The notes beneath the pieces are model-generated. The model saw only the letters and a program-made list of their open reading frames with translations, was not told the origin of the DNA and searched no databases. The position numbers and the translations under genes are program-made. Below are positions 25,107 to 32,700 of a stretch of DNA of 40,752 nucleotides, piece after piece. This stretch comes from Chloroflexota bacterium (GTDB lineage Bacteria > Chloroflexota > Anaerolineae > Anaerolineales > Villigracilaceae), in contig JACRMH010000068.1 in NCBI GenBank assembly GCA_016219545.1, forward strand, positions 1 to 40,752. Direction: 5' to 3'. Positions within the stretch are counted from its first letter, which is position 1, and each line of letters opens with the position of its first letter.

Positions 25107-25481
25107 TCAGCCTCCCAACCCTGTGCGGATAATAGTGAAGACAGCGAAACCATAAATGGATAGGAAGACCAACCATTCAAGGGTAATTGCCTGACGGTGA
25201 TAGGGAATCAGCTTCGGGAACAGATCCAGGATCGTGATGCGCAGGCCGTTGATGGCATGGAATAATACACAGAAGAAAATGAATATTTGGAAGGCCCAGT
25301 TCTCGTATATTGCGTTTATGAAATGTCCACCCTTCCCGCCCACGAACGATGCCAGCAAATGTACCGTAATAAAGATCGCCATCCCCAACCCGCCAATGCG
25401 ATGCAGGATATAGGTCAGAAACGGACCTTGTCCCTTGTATCGCAGGGCAGTCATCAGGCTTACATTTCTATTTAAGCCCAT
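25107..25481 (-). CDS. sdhC: Succinate dehydrogenase cytochrome b subunit C (complex 1)
   Basis: A 124-residue membrane protein with three helices. ILHRIGGLGMAIFITVHLL carries the SdhC quinone-site His-Arg pattern, and FHAINGLRI carries the axial heme His and the conserved NGLR. The ATG at 25481 has AAGGAGG just upstream and is preferred to the in-frame start at 25520. It heads the sdhCDAB operon. The 223-bp gap to the divergent copper-protein gene should hold both promoters, but no clear boxes were recognised. Confidence 0.88.
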   Translation of the reverse strand: MGLNRNVSLMTALRYKGQGPFLTYILHRIGGLGMAIFITVHLLASFVGGKGGHFINAIYENWAFQIFIFFCVLFHAINGLRITILDLFPKLIPYHRQAITLEWLVFLSIYGFAVFTIIRTGLGG

Positions 25482-25704
25482 CCATGCCTCCTTGAAAATA
25501 CATATGAAATTATCCTGCAACTTGTAGAAACCGCATTATTCTAATCCAATTAATACATCATTGGTAGGAATATGAAAAGCCGAGGTGTAGGTATCGGAAA
25601 AATTAAAATGCAAGGATGATGTTCAGATGAGGGAATGATTAGAATAATTAATCAAGGGTATAAGATGAAATCATAATGCCGTCAGGTCAAAAGGAGATAA
25701 TAAA

Positions 25705-26205
25705 ATGAAAAGAATCACTTTACTAGTTGCCGTTATGATCGCCATGATGATTGTTTCTGCCTGCGGAAGCGCTGCGCCGGCTGCAACTCAGGCTCCATTG
25801 GTGCAACAACCTTCTGCTACAGAACCTTCTGTTCAACCCGCGGCAACCGAACCAGCTGCTGCTGCTCCTGGTATTCAAGTGGATATTACCCTGGGTGACA
25901 ATACCATTGACTCGTCATTGACCACATTTCAGGTCGGCGTGCCGTACACCTTTGTGATCACCAACAAGGGAAACCACGCCCACAACTTTAATATCGCCCA
26001 GCCTATCACTGTCACAGGCAGTCTAAATGCGGCGTTGCAAAGTGCATTGCTGGCTGTTCAGAAGAATCAATTGGGCGGCGGCGCACAGGTCACTGTTCAA
26101 TTTACATTTCCTGATTCTGCTGCGTCAACGCAGTTGGAGTTTTCCTGTCTTATACAAAGACATTATGATGATGGAATGAAGCTGCCCATTACGGTTACAA
26201 AGTAA
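25705..26205 (+). CDS. Cupredoxin-like lipoprotein (type-1 copper site)
   Basis: A 166-residue exported lipoprotein. A lipobox IVSACG places the lipidated Cys at residue 20, followed by an Ala/Pro/Thr-rich linker to about residue 52. Residues ~55-166 are a beta-barrel with NHAHNF (His93 or His91), then Cys148, His153 and Met158 in FSCLIQRHYDDGM. That His...Cys-x4-His-x4-Met spacing is typical of blue-copper electron carriers. AAAAGGAGATAATAAA precedes the ATG. It stands alone between two succinate:quinone oxidoreductase operons, on the opposite strand. An electron-transfer role is inferred; a copper-sensing or storage role is possible. Confidence 0.85.
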   Translation: MKRITLLVAVMIAMMIVSACGSAAPAATQAPLVQQPSATEPSVQPAATEPAAAAPGIQVDITLGDNTIDSSLTTFQVGVPYTFVITNKGNHAHNFNIAQPITVTGSLNAALQSALLAVQKNQLGGGAQVTVQFTFPDSAASTQLEFSCLIQRHYDDGMKLPITVTK

Positions 26206-26286
26206 ATTGCTTTATTGGTTTTGTTTGCAATGACGGCCCGCAGAGTGGATGCCATTGTGCTTATGGTTATTAAGTTAAATAAAAAA

Positions 26287-26312
26287 ATCGCACCTGAAAA
26301 GGTGCGATTTTT
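26287..26312. terminator. Bidirectional terminator
   Basis: Stem ATCGCACCT / AGGTGCGAT with a GAAA tetraloop, T-run on the plus side and A-run (T-run on minus) on the other. It serves the copper lipoprotein gene and the second iron-sulfur subunit gene. Confidence 0.92.
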
Positions 26313-26317
26313 ATTTA

Positions 26318-27157
26318 CTATTTTCCAACGGTTCGCGGGGGCGGGGCGAACTCTTCGATCTGCTTGACTACATCTGCCAGCGGACTGACCTTGGCCACCG
26401 ATGATTTCTTTTTTCCAAATCCAATGCTGTCCAAAACCAATGCGCGTTTGAGCAATTGGATGCCGAAGGCAGGGTCAACGCCTTTGGGGCAGGCTTGCGA
26501 ACATGCACCCGCAAGGTGACATTGATAGGGTCCGTGGAAAATATCAATGGCTTCGATGCGATCCTTCAAGCCGCAGTCACGGTTGTCGGCGGTGTAGCGA
26601 TAAGCCTGAGCCAGCGCCTGAGGTCCAAGGAAGAGCGGGTCAGTCGCAACGGTCGGACAGGCCGCGAGGCATAATCCGCATTTGATGCAGTGGGTGAACT
26701 GACTGAACTCTTCGCGCTGATCGGGGGTTTGCAGGAATTCACCGGTCGGCTCGTCAATTTCGATCTGGTCGAGATAAATGATATAAGGCTTGACCGCCGC
26801 ATGCTTTTCGATCAATGGGGCGAGATCGGGCACGAGGTCTTTGACATTATCATAATTCGGAAGGGGCGCAATGCTGACCACATCCGTTCCCAAATGCAGA
26901 ACCTGAGTCTGACACGCAAGCATCGGAAGCTCATTGATGAACATACCGCAGGAACCGCAGACTCCCATACGGCAGGAGGACCGCCACGATAATGTTGGTT
27001 CCTGCTGTGCTTTGATCTCGTGCAGGGCTTCGAGCACGGTCATGCCATCATAAACATTCAAACGGTATTCACTCCAATGGGGAGCAGCATCCACATTAGG
27101 GTCAAAGCGGCGGACGCGGAATGTGATCTCTCGCGGGGTGGTTGTCTTGTCACTCAT
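26318..27157 (-). CDS. Fumarate reductase/succinate dehydrogenase iron-sulfur subunit (complex 2, FrdB-like)
   Basis: A 279-residue subunit. The [2Fe-2S] site is SSCRMGVCGSCGMFINE with four Cys, unlike complex 1. The [4Fe-4S] site is HCIKCGLCLAACP followed by DPLFLGPQALAQAYRY, and the [3Fe-4S] site is CHLAGACSQACPKGVDP. These match FrdB and archaeal-type SdhB better than E. coli SdhB. A ~35-residue C-terminal tail (GFGKKKSSVAKVS, ending APPPRTVGK) is extra. GGAGGATAG precedes the ATG, and the gap to the preceding anchor gene is 5 bp. The direction of catalysis in vivo cannot be read from the sequence. Confidence 0.93.
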   Translation of the reverse strand: MSDKTTTPREITFRVRRFDPNVDAAPHWSEYRLNVYDGMTVLEALHEIKAQQEPTLSWRSSCRMGVCGSCGMFINELPMLACQTQVLHLGTDVVSIAPLPNYDNVKDLVPDLAPLIEKHAAVKPYIIYLDQIEIDEPTGEFLQTPDQREEFSQFTHCIKCGLCLAACPTVATDPLFLGPQALAQAYRYTADNRDCGLKDRIEAIDIFHGPYQCHLAGACSQACPKGVDPAFGIQLLKRALVLDSIGFGKKKSSVAKVSPLADVVKQIEEFAPPPRTVGK

Positions 27158-27162
27158 AAAGT

Positions 27163-27531
27163 CTATCCTCCGATCTTGAAACTAAACGTCCACCAGGTGA
27201 CGTATGTGCCGAATGCAAAAATGAACAGCCCAAGTCCAATGATGCTTGTATCCACTATCTTTCCAAGCGCCGGGCTCATGGGTAATTCGCGAATAATTCC
27301 GCGCAATCCATACAAGCCGTGATACAGCGCCGCGGCCAGCAATAAAACGTAAAGGACCAACTGGGCAACACTTTTTCCGCGCTCGATCATTGTTTCAAAG
27401 TTACGAGCCTCTTCCACACTGACTCCGTAAAAAACAGGCGCATAGTGCATTACGGCAAAGTGTGCCCCAAGCAATACAATGATGATCGGTATAACCAGCA
27501 AATGCCATGACCATAAACGTGTTTCGCGCAT
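27163..27531 (-). CDS. Membrane anchor subunit of complex 2 (SdhD/FrdD-like)
   Basis: A 122-residue protein with three membrane helices (about residues 7-30, 55-80, 90-115). Candidate heme or quinone His residues are in LGAHFAVMHY and ALYHGLYGLRGII, the latter matching the HxxxGLR pattern of SdhD subunits. GGAGAAATATCT precedes the ATG. It lies between the other anchor gene (a palindromic repeat in the spacer) and the FrdB-like gene (5 bp). Confidence 0.82.
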   Translation of the reverse strand: MRETRLWSWHLLVIPIIIVLLGAHFAVMHYAPVFYGVSVEEARNFETMIERGKSVAQLVLYVLLLAAALYHGLYGLRGIIRELPMSPALGKIVDTSIIGLGLFIFAFGTYVTWWTFSFKIGG

Positions 27532-27547
27532 AGATATTTCTCCAGTT

Positions 27548-27601
27548 ATGTCATTGTGAGGAGGATGTTCTTTCCGCGGGCTAGCGCCCTCGCAATGACA
27601 T
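27548..27601. repeat. Shortened palindromic repeat, GTCATTGCGAG family
   Basis: Outer arms ATGTCATTGTGAGG / CCTCGCAATGACAT, without the inner GCAATCTCC arms of its relatives at 17668 and 22676. It fills the spacer between the two anchor genes of complex 2. Confidence 0.82.
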
Positions 27602-27611
27602 GAATGATATT

Positions 27612-28052
27612 TTACGGAAAGAACAGACTCGAACCGCCGAGAATGATGATCAAGCCGGCCAAGGCCATGATGATATAAGTCAACGGGCGGTGACGCTTGA
27701 TCGAAGATGAATACGGATAAACCGGTTCCTTGGGTTTGCCAAGAAAGAAACCCAATTCAGTCATCAACAGGCGCACGCCATTCAGGGCATGGAAAACCGC
27801 TGCGGCAAAAAGCAGGTATTCTATGATCTTGAAAGGCCATGAAGCGAAGAGTCCCATTAAGCCTTCCCACGCTTCCACGCCGCGCATACGGTTGGCAGTT
27901 TCGATGATGTGCAAAAGCATGTAAGCGATAAGTCCCATACCGGTGAGGCGGTGACCTAAATATAAATAGCGCTCGAAGGTATATTTCCCTGCATATACCC
28001 AGCCCTTGATACCAAGGCGATTATTGTAAGCAGTTGGTTTGTTTGAGTTCAT
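27612..28052 (-). CDS. Cytochrome b anchor subunit of complex 2 (SdhC-like)
   Basis: A 146-residue protein. After a hydrophilic N-terminus come LGHRLTGMGLIAYMLLHII (helix 1 with His-Arg and a second His), FKIIEYLLFAAAVFHALNGVRLL (helix 2 with the heme-ligand FHALNGVRL pattern) and a third helix near residues 120-142. The several His residues would allow one or two b hemes. AGGAGTAAATT precedes the ATG. Second gene of the complex 2 operon, after the flavoprotein. Confidence 0.87.
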   Translation of the reverse strand: MNSNKPTAYNNRLGIKGWVYAGKYTFERYLYLGHRLTGMGLIAYMLLHIIETANRMRGVEAWEGLMGLFASWPFKIIEYLLFAAAVFHALNGVRLLMTELGFFLGKPKEPVYPYSSSIKRHRPLTYIIMALAGLIIILGGSSLFFP

Positions 28053-28072
28053 AATTTACTCCTAAAGCCTTC

Positions 28073-28148
28073 GCCACTGAGATCACAGACGCTTCGCGCA
28101 CAGAGATTCATAAAAGGTTTTCTCAGCGCTCTCAGTGTGCTCTGTGGC
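28073..28148. repeat. Palindromic repeat, CACAGAG family
   Basis: Arms GCCACTGAGATCACAGA... and TCTCAGTGTGCTCTGTGGC, imperfect, around CATAAAAGG. It fills the spacer between the complex 2 flavoprotein and SdhC-like genes. Relative of 5767-5831. Confidence 0.8.
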
Positions 28149-28156
28149 AGAAGAAT

Positions 28157-29869
28157 TTAATACTTCCTCTCCACTGGCTTCCACATGGAGATATCAACAG
28201 GGATGTAATCCAACTTGGGTCCATCTGGCGTATAGTTTGCTATGGTGTGCTTTAACCAATTGGCATCATCGCGCACCTGGAAATCTCTGCGGGCATGTCC
28301 GCCACGCGACTCGGTGCGGGTCAAAGCTCCAAGGGTTGCCGTTTCAGCTACGTCGATCATGAAGCCGGTTTCAATCGCACGTTCCATATCGGTATTGTAG
28401 AGCAAGCCCTTATCCTTAAGATGAATATGCTTGTAACGTTCCTTCAACTCGCGGATCTTGTCCAAGCCGGCCTGCATTTGCTCGCCCGTGCGGAAGACGC
28501 CCATGTTTTTATCCAGATTACGACGTAACTCTGCGCGGATCTGATAATGGTCTTCGGTGCCAGTGGATTTGGTCAACGCTTCGATACGTGACCATTCAGC
28601 CTCTGCCAATTTGACGGGTGATTCGGCAACTTTAGCAGTCTTACAATACTTCGCCGCTTCTTCACCGGTTACACGTCCCCAAACGAGACATTCAGCCGTG
28701 GAGTTCGCGCCAAGTCGATTCGCGCCATGTAACGACACGCATGCAACTTCCCCCGCCGCCCAAACATTTTCAATGGGAGTGTGACCCTTAATGTCGGTAT
28801 GCACGCCGCCCATGGTGTAGTGTGCCACCGCGCGGATCGGAATCGGCTTTTCAATTGGGTCAAGCCCGATATGTTTAATGGTCACTTCACGGATGAGCGG
28901 GAGACGCTCAAGGATTTTTTCACGCCCAAGGTGACGCAGATCCAAATGAAGATAGTCCAGTCCATTCGGTCCGGGGAAGCCGCGGCCTGCTTCGATCTCG
29001 GTCATCTCTGAGCGGGAGACCATGTCACGCGGAGCAAGTTCCCATTTGCTGGGAGCATACTTTTCCATGAAGCGTTCTCCCTTGTTATTGAGCAAATATC
29101 CGCCTTCGCCGCGGCAGGCTTCGGTCATAAGAATACCGCTGGGAATTAAACCAGTCGGGTGGAACTGAATGAATTCCATATCCTTAAGTGCAAGCCCTGC
29201 GCGATATGCCATTGAAAGCCCATCGCCGGTGACAGTTTCGGAGTAAGTGGTGAAGCCAAAGATCTGACCTGCGCCGCCGGTGGCGAGGATCAGCGCCTTG
29301 CCGCGGATCAAAATGAAGCGGCCATGGATCATGTCGATCATGGTCAGCCCGGCGAAGCGTCCGTTCTCGATTAGGATCGATGTGACGAAGCCTTCATCGT
29401 AGCGGTTGATCTTCTTGGTGTTCTTCATCAACGTGTCGTACAACGTTTGCATTTCGAGGAAGCCGGTTTTGTCAGAGGCGAAAACTGCCCGGGGATAGGT
29501 GTGCCCGCCAAACGGTCGCTGTGCGATGTGACCGTCTTCCGTCCGCGACCAGGGAATGCCCCAGTGGTCGAGATGCAAGATTTCCTTCGGCATCTCATGG
29601 ACGAAGAAATCCACTACATCCTGGTCGGCTAAAAAGTCGGAACCTTTGACCGTGTCCCAGGCGTGGACTTCAAAACTATCGCCCTTATCCTGGCGCATGA
29701 CTGCGGCCGTGCCGCCTTCTGCTGCCACGGAATGGGCGCGCATCAATTGGAGTTTTGAAACTAAAGCAATGTCCAATTCCCCTTTGCTTTGCTGTGAGGC
29801 TTCAAGCGCGGCGCGTAAGCCTGCCAAGCCGGTTCCTAAAATGATCAGATCGTGATTGTAAACTTCCAT
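28157..29869 (-). CDS. Fumarate reductase/succinate dehydrogenase flavoprotein subunit (complex 2)
   Basis: A 570-residue flavoprotein. LIILGTGLAGLRAAL (from residue 8) binds FAD, and His46 in MRAHSVAAEGG is the expected covalent FAD site. FIQFHPTGLIPSGILMTEACRGEGG carries the catalytic His/Arg residues, followed by HGANRLGANSTAECLVWG and ESRGGHARRDFQVRDD. It differs widely from the 597-residue complex 1 protein, so the two are not recent duplicates. AAGGAGAAG precedes the ATG. First gene of its operon, in the order flavoprotein, C-like, D-like, iron-sulfur. Confidence 0.95.
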   Translation of the reverse strand: MEVYNHDLIILGTGLAGLRAALEASQQSKGELDIALVSKLQLMRAHSVAAEGGTAAVMRQDKGDSFEVHAWDTVKGSDFLADQDVVDFFVHEMPKEILHLDHWGIPWSRTEDGHIAQRPFGGHTYPRAVFASDKTGFLEMQTLYDTLMKNTKKINRYDEGFVTSILIENGRFAGLTMIDMIHGRFILIRGKALILATGGAGQIFGFTTYSETVTGDGLSMAYRAGLALKDMEFIQFHPTGLIPSGILMTEACRGEGGYLLNNKGERFMEKYAPSKWELAPRDMVSRSEMTEIEAGRGFPGPNGLDYLHLDLRHLGREKILERLPLIREVTIKHIGLDPIEKPIPIRAVAHYTMGGVHTDIKGHTPIENVWAAGEVACVSLHGANRLGANSTAECLVWGRVTGEEAAKYCKTAKVAESPVKLAEAEWSRIEALTKSTGTEDHYQIRAELRRNLDKNMGVFRTGEQMQAGLDKIRELKERYKHIHLKDKGLLYNTDMERAIETGFMIDVAETATLGALTRTESRGGHARRDFQVRDDANWLKHTIANYTPDGPKLDYIPVDISMWKPVERKY

Positions 29870-30475
29870 TGGCTGTTCTTCTCCTTGCGGAATAAGGTGA
29901 ATCTTTCAATTCGAGATTTATTGTAGCCTTTATCCGTTTTTTGCCTTAGTGATAATTGTCATGGATTAGGGGGAGTGTAGTCACCGTAATAAACGAAGCA
30001 AAAAGCCGAACCGCTCGCATTCCAACTTTTTGGAATTGCCAACAGAGCAGAGCGAAGCAATGGAAGGAAAAGTTATAGTCCAGCCACGATCAGTACAGTT
30101 ATTAAACACATTTCATAGTGAAGAAAGACCAATGCCTAGAATGGAAACTGACGTATAATTTCATTACCCCATTTTTTAGATGGACATATTATTTCCATTC
30201 TAGAAAAACGCTCTCACAATATCATGTCTGTAAGGTACGCTCACGCAAGCAGTGCCAGAGATGACAGTGTGAACTAACCTCGGCTCTACAAAGCGAAATT
30301 CCCCCAGACCAGCGTATCAACAGGCTCATCCTGCCAAATTGTGAATCGGAAACCTGCAAAGATTTGCGTGGTTTAGTTCTTTTTTACCGAAACTCCCTTT
30401 AAATCAGGCGGAATCCAAACAAGGCATCAAAACATTACGATCCCTCCCTGCCCGGGACGGATGAAAGGATACGAT
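29870..30475. other. 606-bp intergenic region with a long inverted repeat
   Basis: No credible gene was found on either strand. The only marked structure is a perfect 12-bp inverted repeat (CTAGAATGGAAA at 30136-30147 and its complement at 30192-30203) with a TATAAT (30154-30159) inside its 44-base centre. It separates the conserved energy-metabolism block from the accessory island, and its promoter content for either side is otherwise unclear. Confidence 0.5.
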
Positions 30476-31282
30476 ATGGCCCGAAAATTTTTTTCATGGA
30501 TATTGATCGTTCTGAGTTCTATATTTCTTCTGTTAACTGTAATTGGGATTGGTGCGGCCTGGTACTATAACGAGCCATTGACCCGTCAGACAACGAATCA
30601 GTTGAAGGAAATCGATGATGAACTCTTACAGGCGCAGACTACGCTGGAATCCACACAAGCGGAACTTGAACGGGCTTTGCGAATTGTAGATGCAGCGGAG
30701 AAGGCGCTTGAAAAACTTTCGCAACAATCCACGGATGCGAAAAGCCTTTTTGATAATATCCAGAGCACATTGGATGATAAATTGCTTCCCGAATTAAAAA
30801 CGACTCGGGGGAGGATCGATACAGCACGCACGACATTGGAAAGTTGGCAATCGGCACTTAAGGAGGTTAGCAGTTTTATCCCCTCCCTTGATCTGAATGG
30901 GCTGGATCAAATCCTAACCAACCTGATCGATTCCGCCAAATCTCTGGACTCAGAGATCGCGCATGTGGAGGATGTCGCCCGGCAGGCGTCAACTTTTGTA
31001 AGCGACACATCCTATCTGCTGGGCGGTGACATGACCGAGACACGTACCAGCTTAGAGAATTTTCTCGCAGCCGTAAAGGAGTATCAACGAAAAGTAACCG
31101 ATTGGCGCGCACAGGTTGCAGACTTGAACAAAGCCCTGCCCGCATGGATCGACCGCGCTTCGATCAGCCTGACGGTCTTTTTACTGTGGTTTGGTTTTTC
31201 ACAGTTTGGGTTGCTTTTGCATGGACTCAACATCCGCCGCGGAGGCGATCCGCTGGAGGTGTTGAGGAGATCGCCAAAATGA
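30476..31282 (+). CDS. Coiled-coil protein with N- and C-terminal membrane helices
   Basis: A 268-residue protein with a membrane helix at about residues 6-28 (WILIVLSSIFLLLTVIGIG), a long Glu/Leu/Gln-rich helical part at about 35-215 with heptad-like repeats (LLQAQTTLESTQAELERAL), and a second membrane helix near residues 228-250. Both ends are therefore membrane-anchored with a coiled-coil loop outside. AAAGGATACG precedes the ATG at 30476, preferred to the one at 30461. No family recognised; a structural or envelope-spanning role is only an inference. Confidence 0.75.
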   Translation: MARKFFSWILIVLSSIFLLLTVIGIGAAWYYNEPLTRQTTNQLKEIDDELLQAQTTLESTQAELERALRIVDAAEKALEKLSQQSTDAKSLFDNIQSTLDDKLLPELKTTRGRIDTARTTLESWQSALKEVSSFIPSLDLNGLDQILTNLIDSAKSLDSEIAHVEDVARQASTFVSDTSYLLGGDMTETRTSLENFLAAVKEYQRKVTDWRAQVADLNKALPAWIDRASISLTVFLLWFGFSQFGLLLHGLNIRRGGDPLEVLRRSPK

Positions 31283-31327
31283 CGTTCGACCCACAAAGTA
31301 GCATCGCTGTTCGATACGTTTTTGCAG

Positions 31328-31390
31328 GGATAGGATTACATCATCCCCTTTAAGGGATTCACAGGCAGACGCATATTTTTCGATCATCGC
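31328..31390 (+). pseudogene. RAYT-like relic, copy 1
   Basis: This 63-bp segment is about 80% identical, without gaps, to 32499-32561. In one frame it reads QADAYFSIIAP, resembling the QAGAYFVTI segment after the RRSIRLxGYDY start of REP-associated tyrosine transposases. Stop codons and a frame change make it non-functional. Confidence 0.35.
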
Positions 31391-31393
31391 TCC

Positions 31394-31422
31394 TTGACGT
31401 AGAACGTATGTTCTATTACACT
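31394..31422 (+). promoter_or_regulatory. Promoter with LexA-type box before the LuxR-like gene
   Basis: TTGACG (31394-31399), 17-base spacer, TACACT (31417-31422). The spacer is almost wholly the palindrome TAGAAC-GTAT-GTTCTA, which matches the GAAC-N4-GTTC core of the Bacillus-type LexA (SOS) box. Bound repressor would block the polymerase. The ATG at 31431 lies within a few bases of the predicted transcription start. Confidence 0.6.
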
Positions 31423-31430
31423 TTTGCCTT

Positions 31431-31868
31431 ATGAACATCTGGCAGTTTCTAAAACGCTGGCAAACAAGTGCACAGCAAAAGAAAAGGAATAAAAGATATT
31501 CCTACACTACAGGCGATCTTACTCATCTTGACTTGACTGAGACAGATGCTCAGGAAACACGTAACCAAAAGGAACAAACTTCTGAGTCTTCCCTTGATGA
31601 CCTGCAAAGTGATCTAAATAATATAGATGAGCGCTATCACCTATGGATGAGGCTGTCTCCCCGTGAGCAGGATATGACCGCGCTTACCTGTCTTAGGTAT
31701 ACAAACCCTCAAATTGCGGCGCGCCTGGGTTTATCCATAGAAACGGTCAGATCTTATCTTGGACATGCTTTGAATAGGTTAAGCCTTCAAAACAAAGCCG
31801 ATCTACGCGTGTTCTTTGCCGGTTGGGATTTTAGCGAATGGGAGCGAAGAAAAGGACCGTACCCCTAG
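31431..31868 (+). CDS. LuxR-type helix-turn-helix regulator
   Basis: A 145-residue protein. The first ~70 residues are hydrophilic and unrecognised (Lys-rich, then Asp/Glu/Thr-rich). Residues ~73-120 form a GerE/LuxR-type DNA-binding domain: LSPREQDMTALTCLRYTNPQIAARLGLS then IETVRSYLGHALNRLSL. It lacks a phospho-receiver or ligand domain, so control is probably at the transcription level; a LexA-like palindrome sits in its promoter. It ends in a terminator, 110 bp before the TIR gene. Confidence 0.82.
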   Translation: MNIWQFLKRWQTSAQQKKRNKRYSYTTGDLTHLDLTETDAQETRNQKEQTSESSLDDLQSDLNNIDERYHLWMRLSPREQDMTALTCLRYTNPQIAARLGLSIETVRSYLGHALNRLSLQNKADLRVFFAGWDFSEWERRKGPYP

Positions 31869-31928
31869 CCCGGTTTATATTTCCTCCGCCATATTTGCCT
31901 CCCCTTTTAGGGTGTCCCTCAACAGATT

Positions 31929-31949
31929 CCCCTCAAAGGGGGTTTTTTT
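31929..31949 (+). terminator. Terminator of the LuxR-type gene
   Basis: CCCCT / AGGGG stem with a three-base loop followed by a run of seven T residues, about 60 bp after the stop codon. Confidence 0.75.
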
Positions 31950-31978
31950 ATTTTTCAAGATTGGGCTAATGTAACGGA

Positions 31979-32425
31979 ATGAACAGATTTTTAGAAAAAT
32001 CGATCTTGAAAAAATGGCGTCTCAAAGTCTTTCTTTGTCATTCCCACGCGGACCGTGTTGCTGTACATGCTTTATATTCTCGTCTAAAAAATGATGGCGT
32101 GGATGCGTGGCTGGACAGGGAAAAATTACTGGCTGGGCAGAATTGGGGGCATGAAATCCGCAAGGCGATCCTTAAAAGCGATGTGGTGATCGCCTGCCTT
32201 TCGCAGGGATTTAACAAACAAAAGGGATTCCGCCACGAGGAGGTAAAGATCGCTCTCGAAAAAGCGAATTTAATTCCCGCAGATGAGACCTTCATCATTC
32301 CTGTTCGATTGGAGATTTGTGACATGCCCGAATCCCTGCGCCACTTGCACCGCGTAGACTTGTTTGAAAGGGGAGGATATAAAAGATTGATCCGCGCTTT
32401 GAAGAGATATGCAGAAGTGAAATGA
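31979..32425 (+). CDS. TIR domain protein
   Basis: A 148-residue protein that is nearly all TIR domain: LKVFLCHSHADRVAVHAL (first strand and helix), GVDAWLDREKLLAGQNWGHEI, SDVVIACLSQGF and FRHEEVKIALEKA. The Glu at position 88 (or 87) in the last motif is the likely NADase catalytic residue, and FIIPVRLEICDMPESLRHLHRVDLF ends the domain. No partner domain is fused. Bacterial TIR proteins commonly deplete NAD or make signalling nucleotides in antiphage or stress responses; enzyme activity here is inferred. Three truncated relatives lie downstream. Confidence 0.9.
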   Translation: MNRFLEKSILKKWRLKVFLCHSHADRVAVHALYSRLKNDGVDAWLDREKLLAGQNWGHEIRKAILKSDVVIACLSQGFNKQKGFRHEEVKIALEKANLIPADETFIIPVRLEICDMPESLRHLHRVDLFERGGYKRLIRALKRYAEVK

Positions 32426-32450
32426 TTCCATTAAGAAATATGACCACCGT

Positions 32451-32627
32451 ATGAAACTTGACCCGAAGATTCCTCTCCGCCGTTCCATTCGTTTGGATGG
32501 ATATGATTACATCGTCCCTTTTAGGGGGCTCGCAGGCTGGCGCGTATTTTGCGACCATTGCCGCATGGCTGTGCGCGAAGCCTTTTATCCAATCCAATGT
32601 AGGACTAAAGGGTTATTTGATTTGTAG
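32451..32627 (+). pseudogene. RAYT-like relic, copy 2
   Basis: A 58-codon open frame starts MKLDPKIPLRRSIRLDGYDY, the usual opening of REP-associated tyrosine transposases (Y1_Tnp family). After Tyr20 the match moves to another frame, reading QAGAYFATIAA, so it is frameshifted and truncated. Positions 32499-32561 repeat copy 1. The IS200-like HUH catalytic part is absent. A real small protein is possible but less likely. Confidence 0.45.
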
Positions 32628-32700
32628 GCATACCAAGTATGCTTGTAAGGGATGTCAATTTTAGGCCGCCTGTACTATTCATCTAACTGAAAAGGATAAA

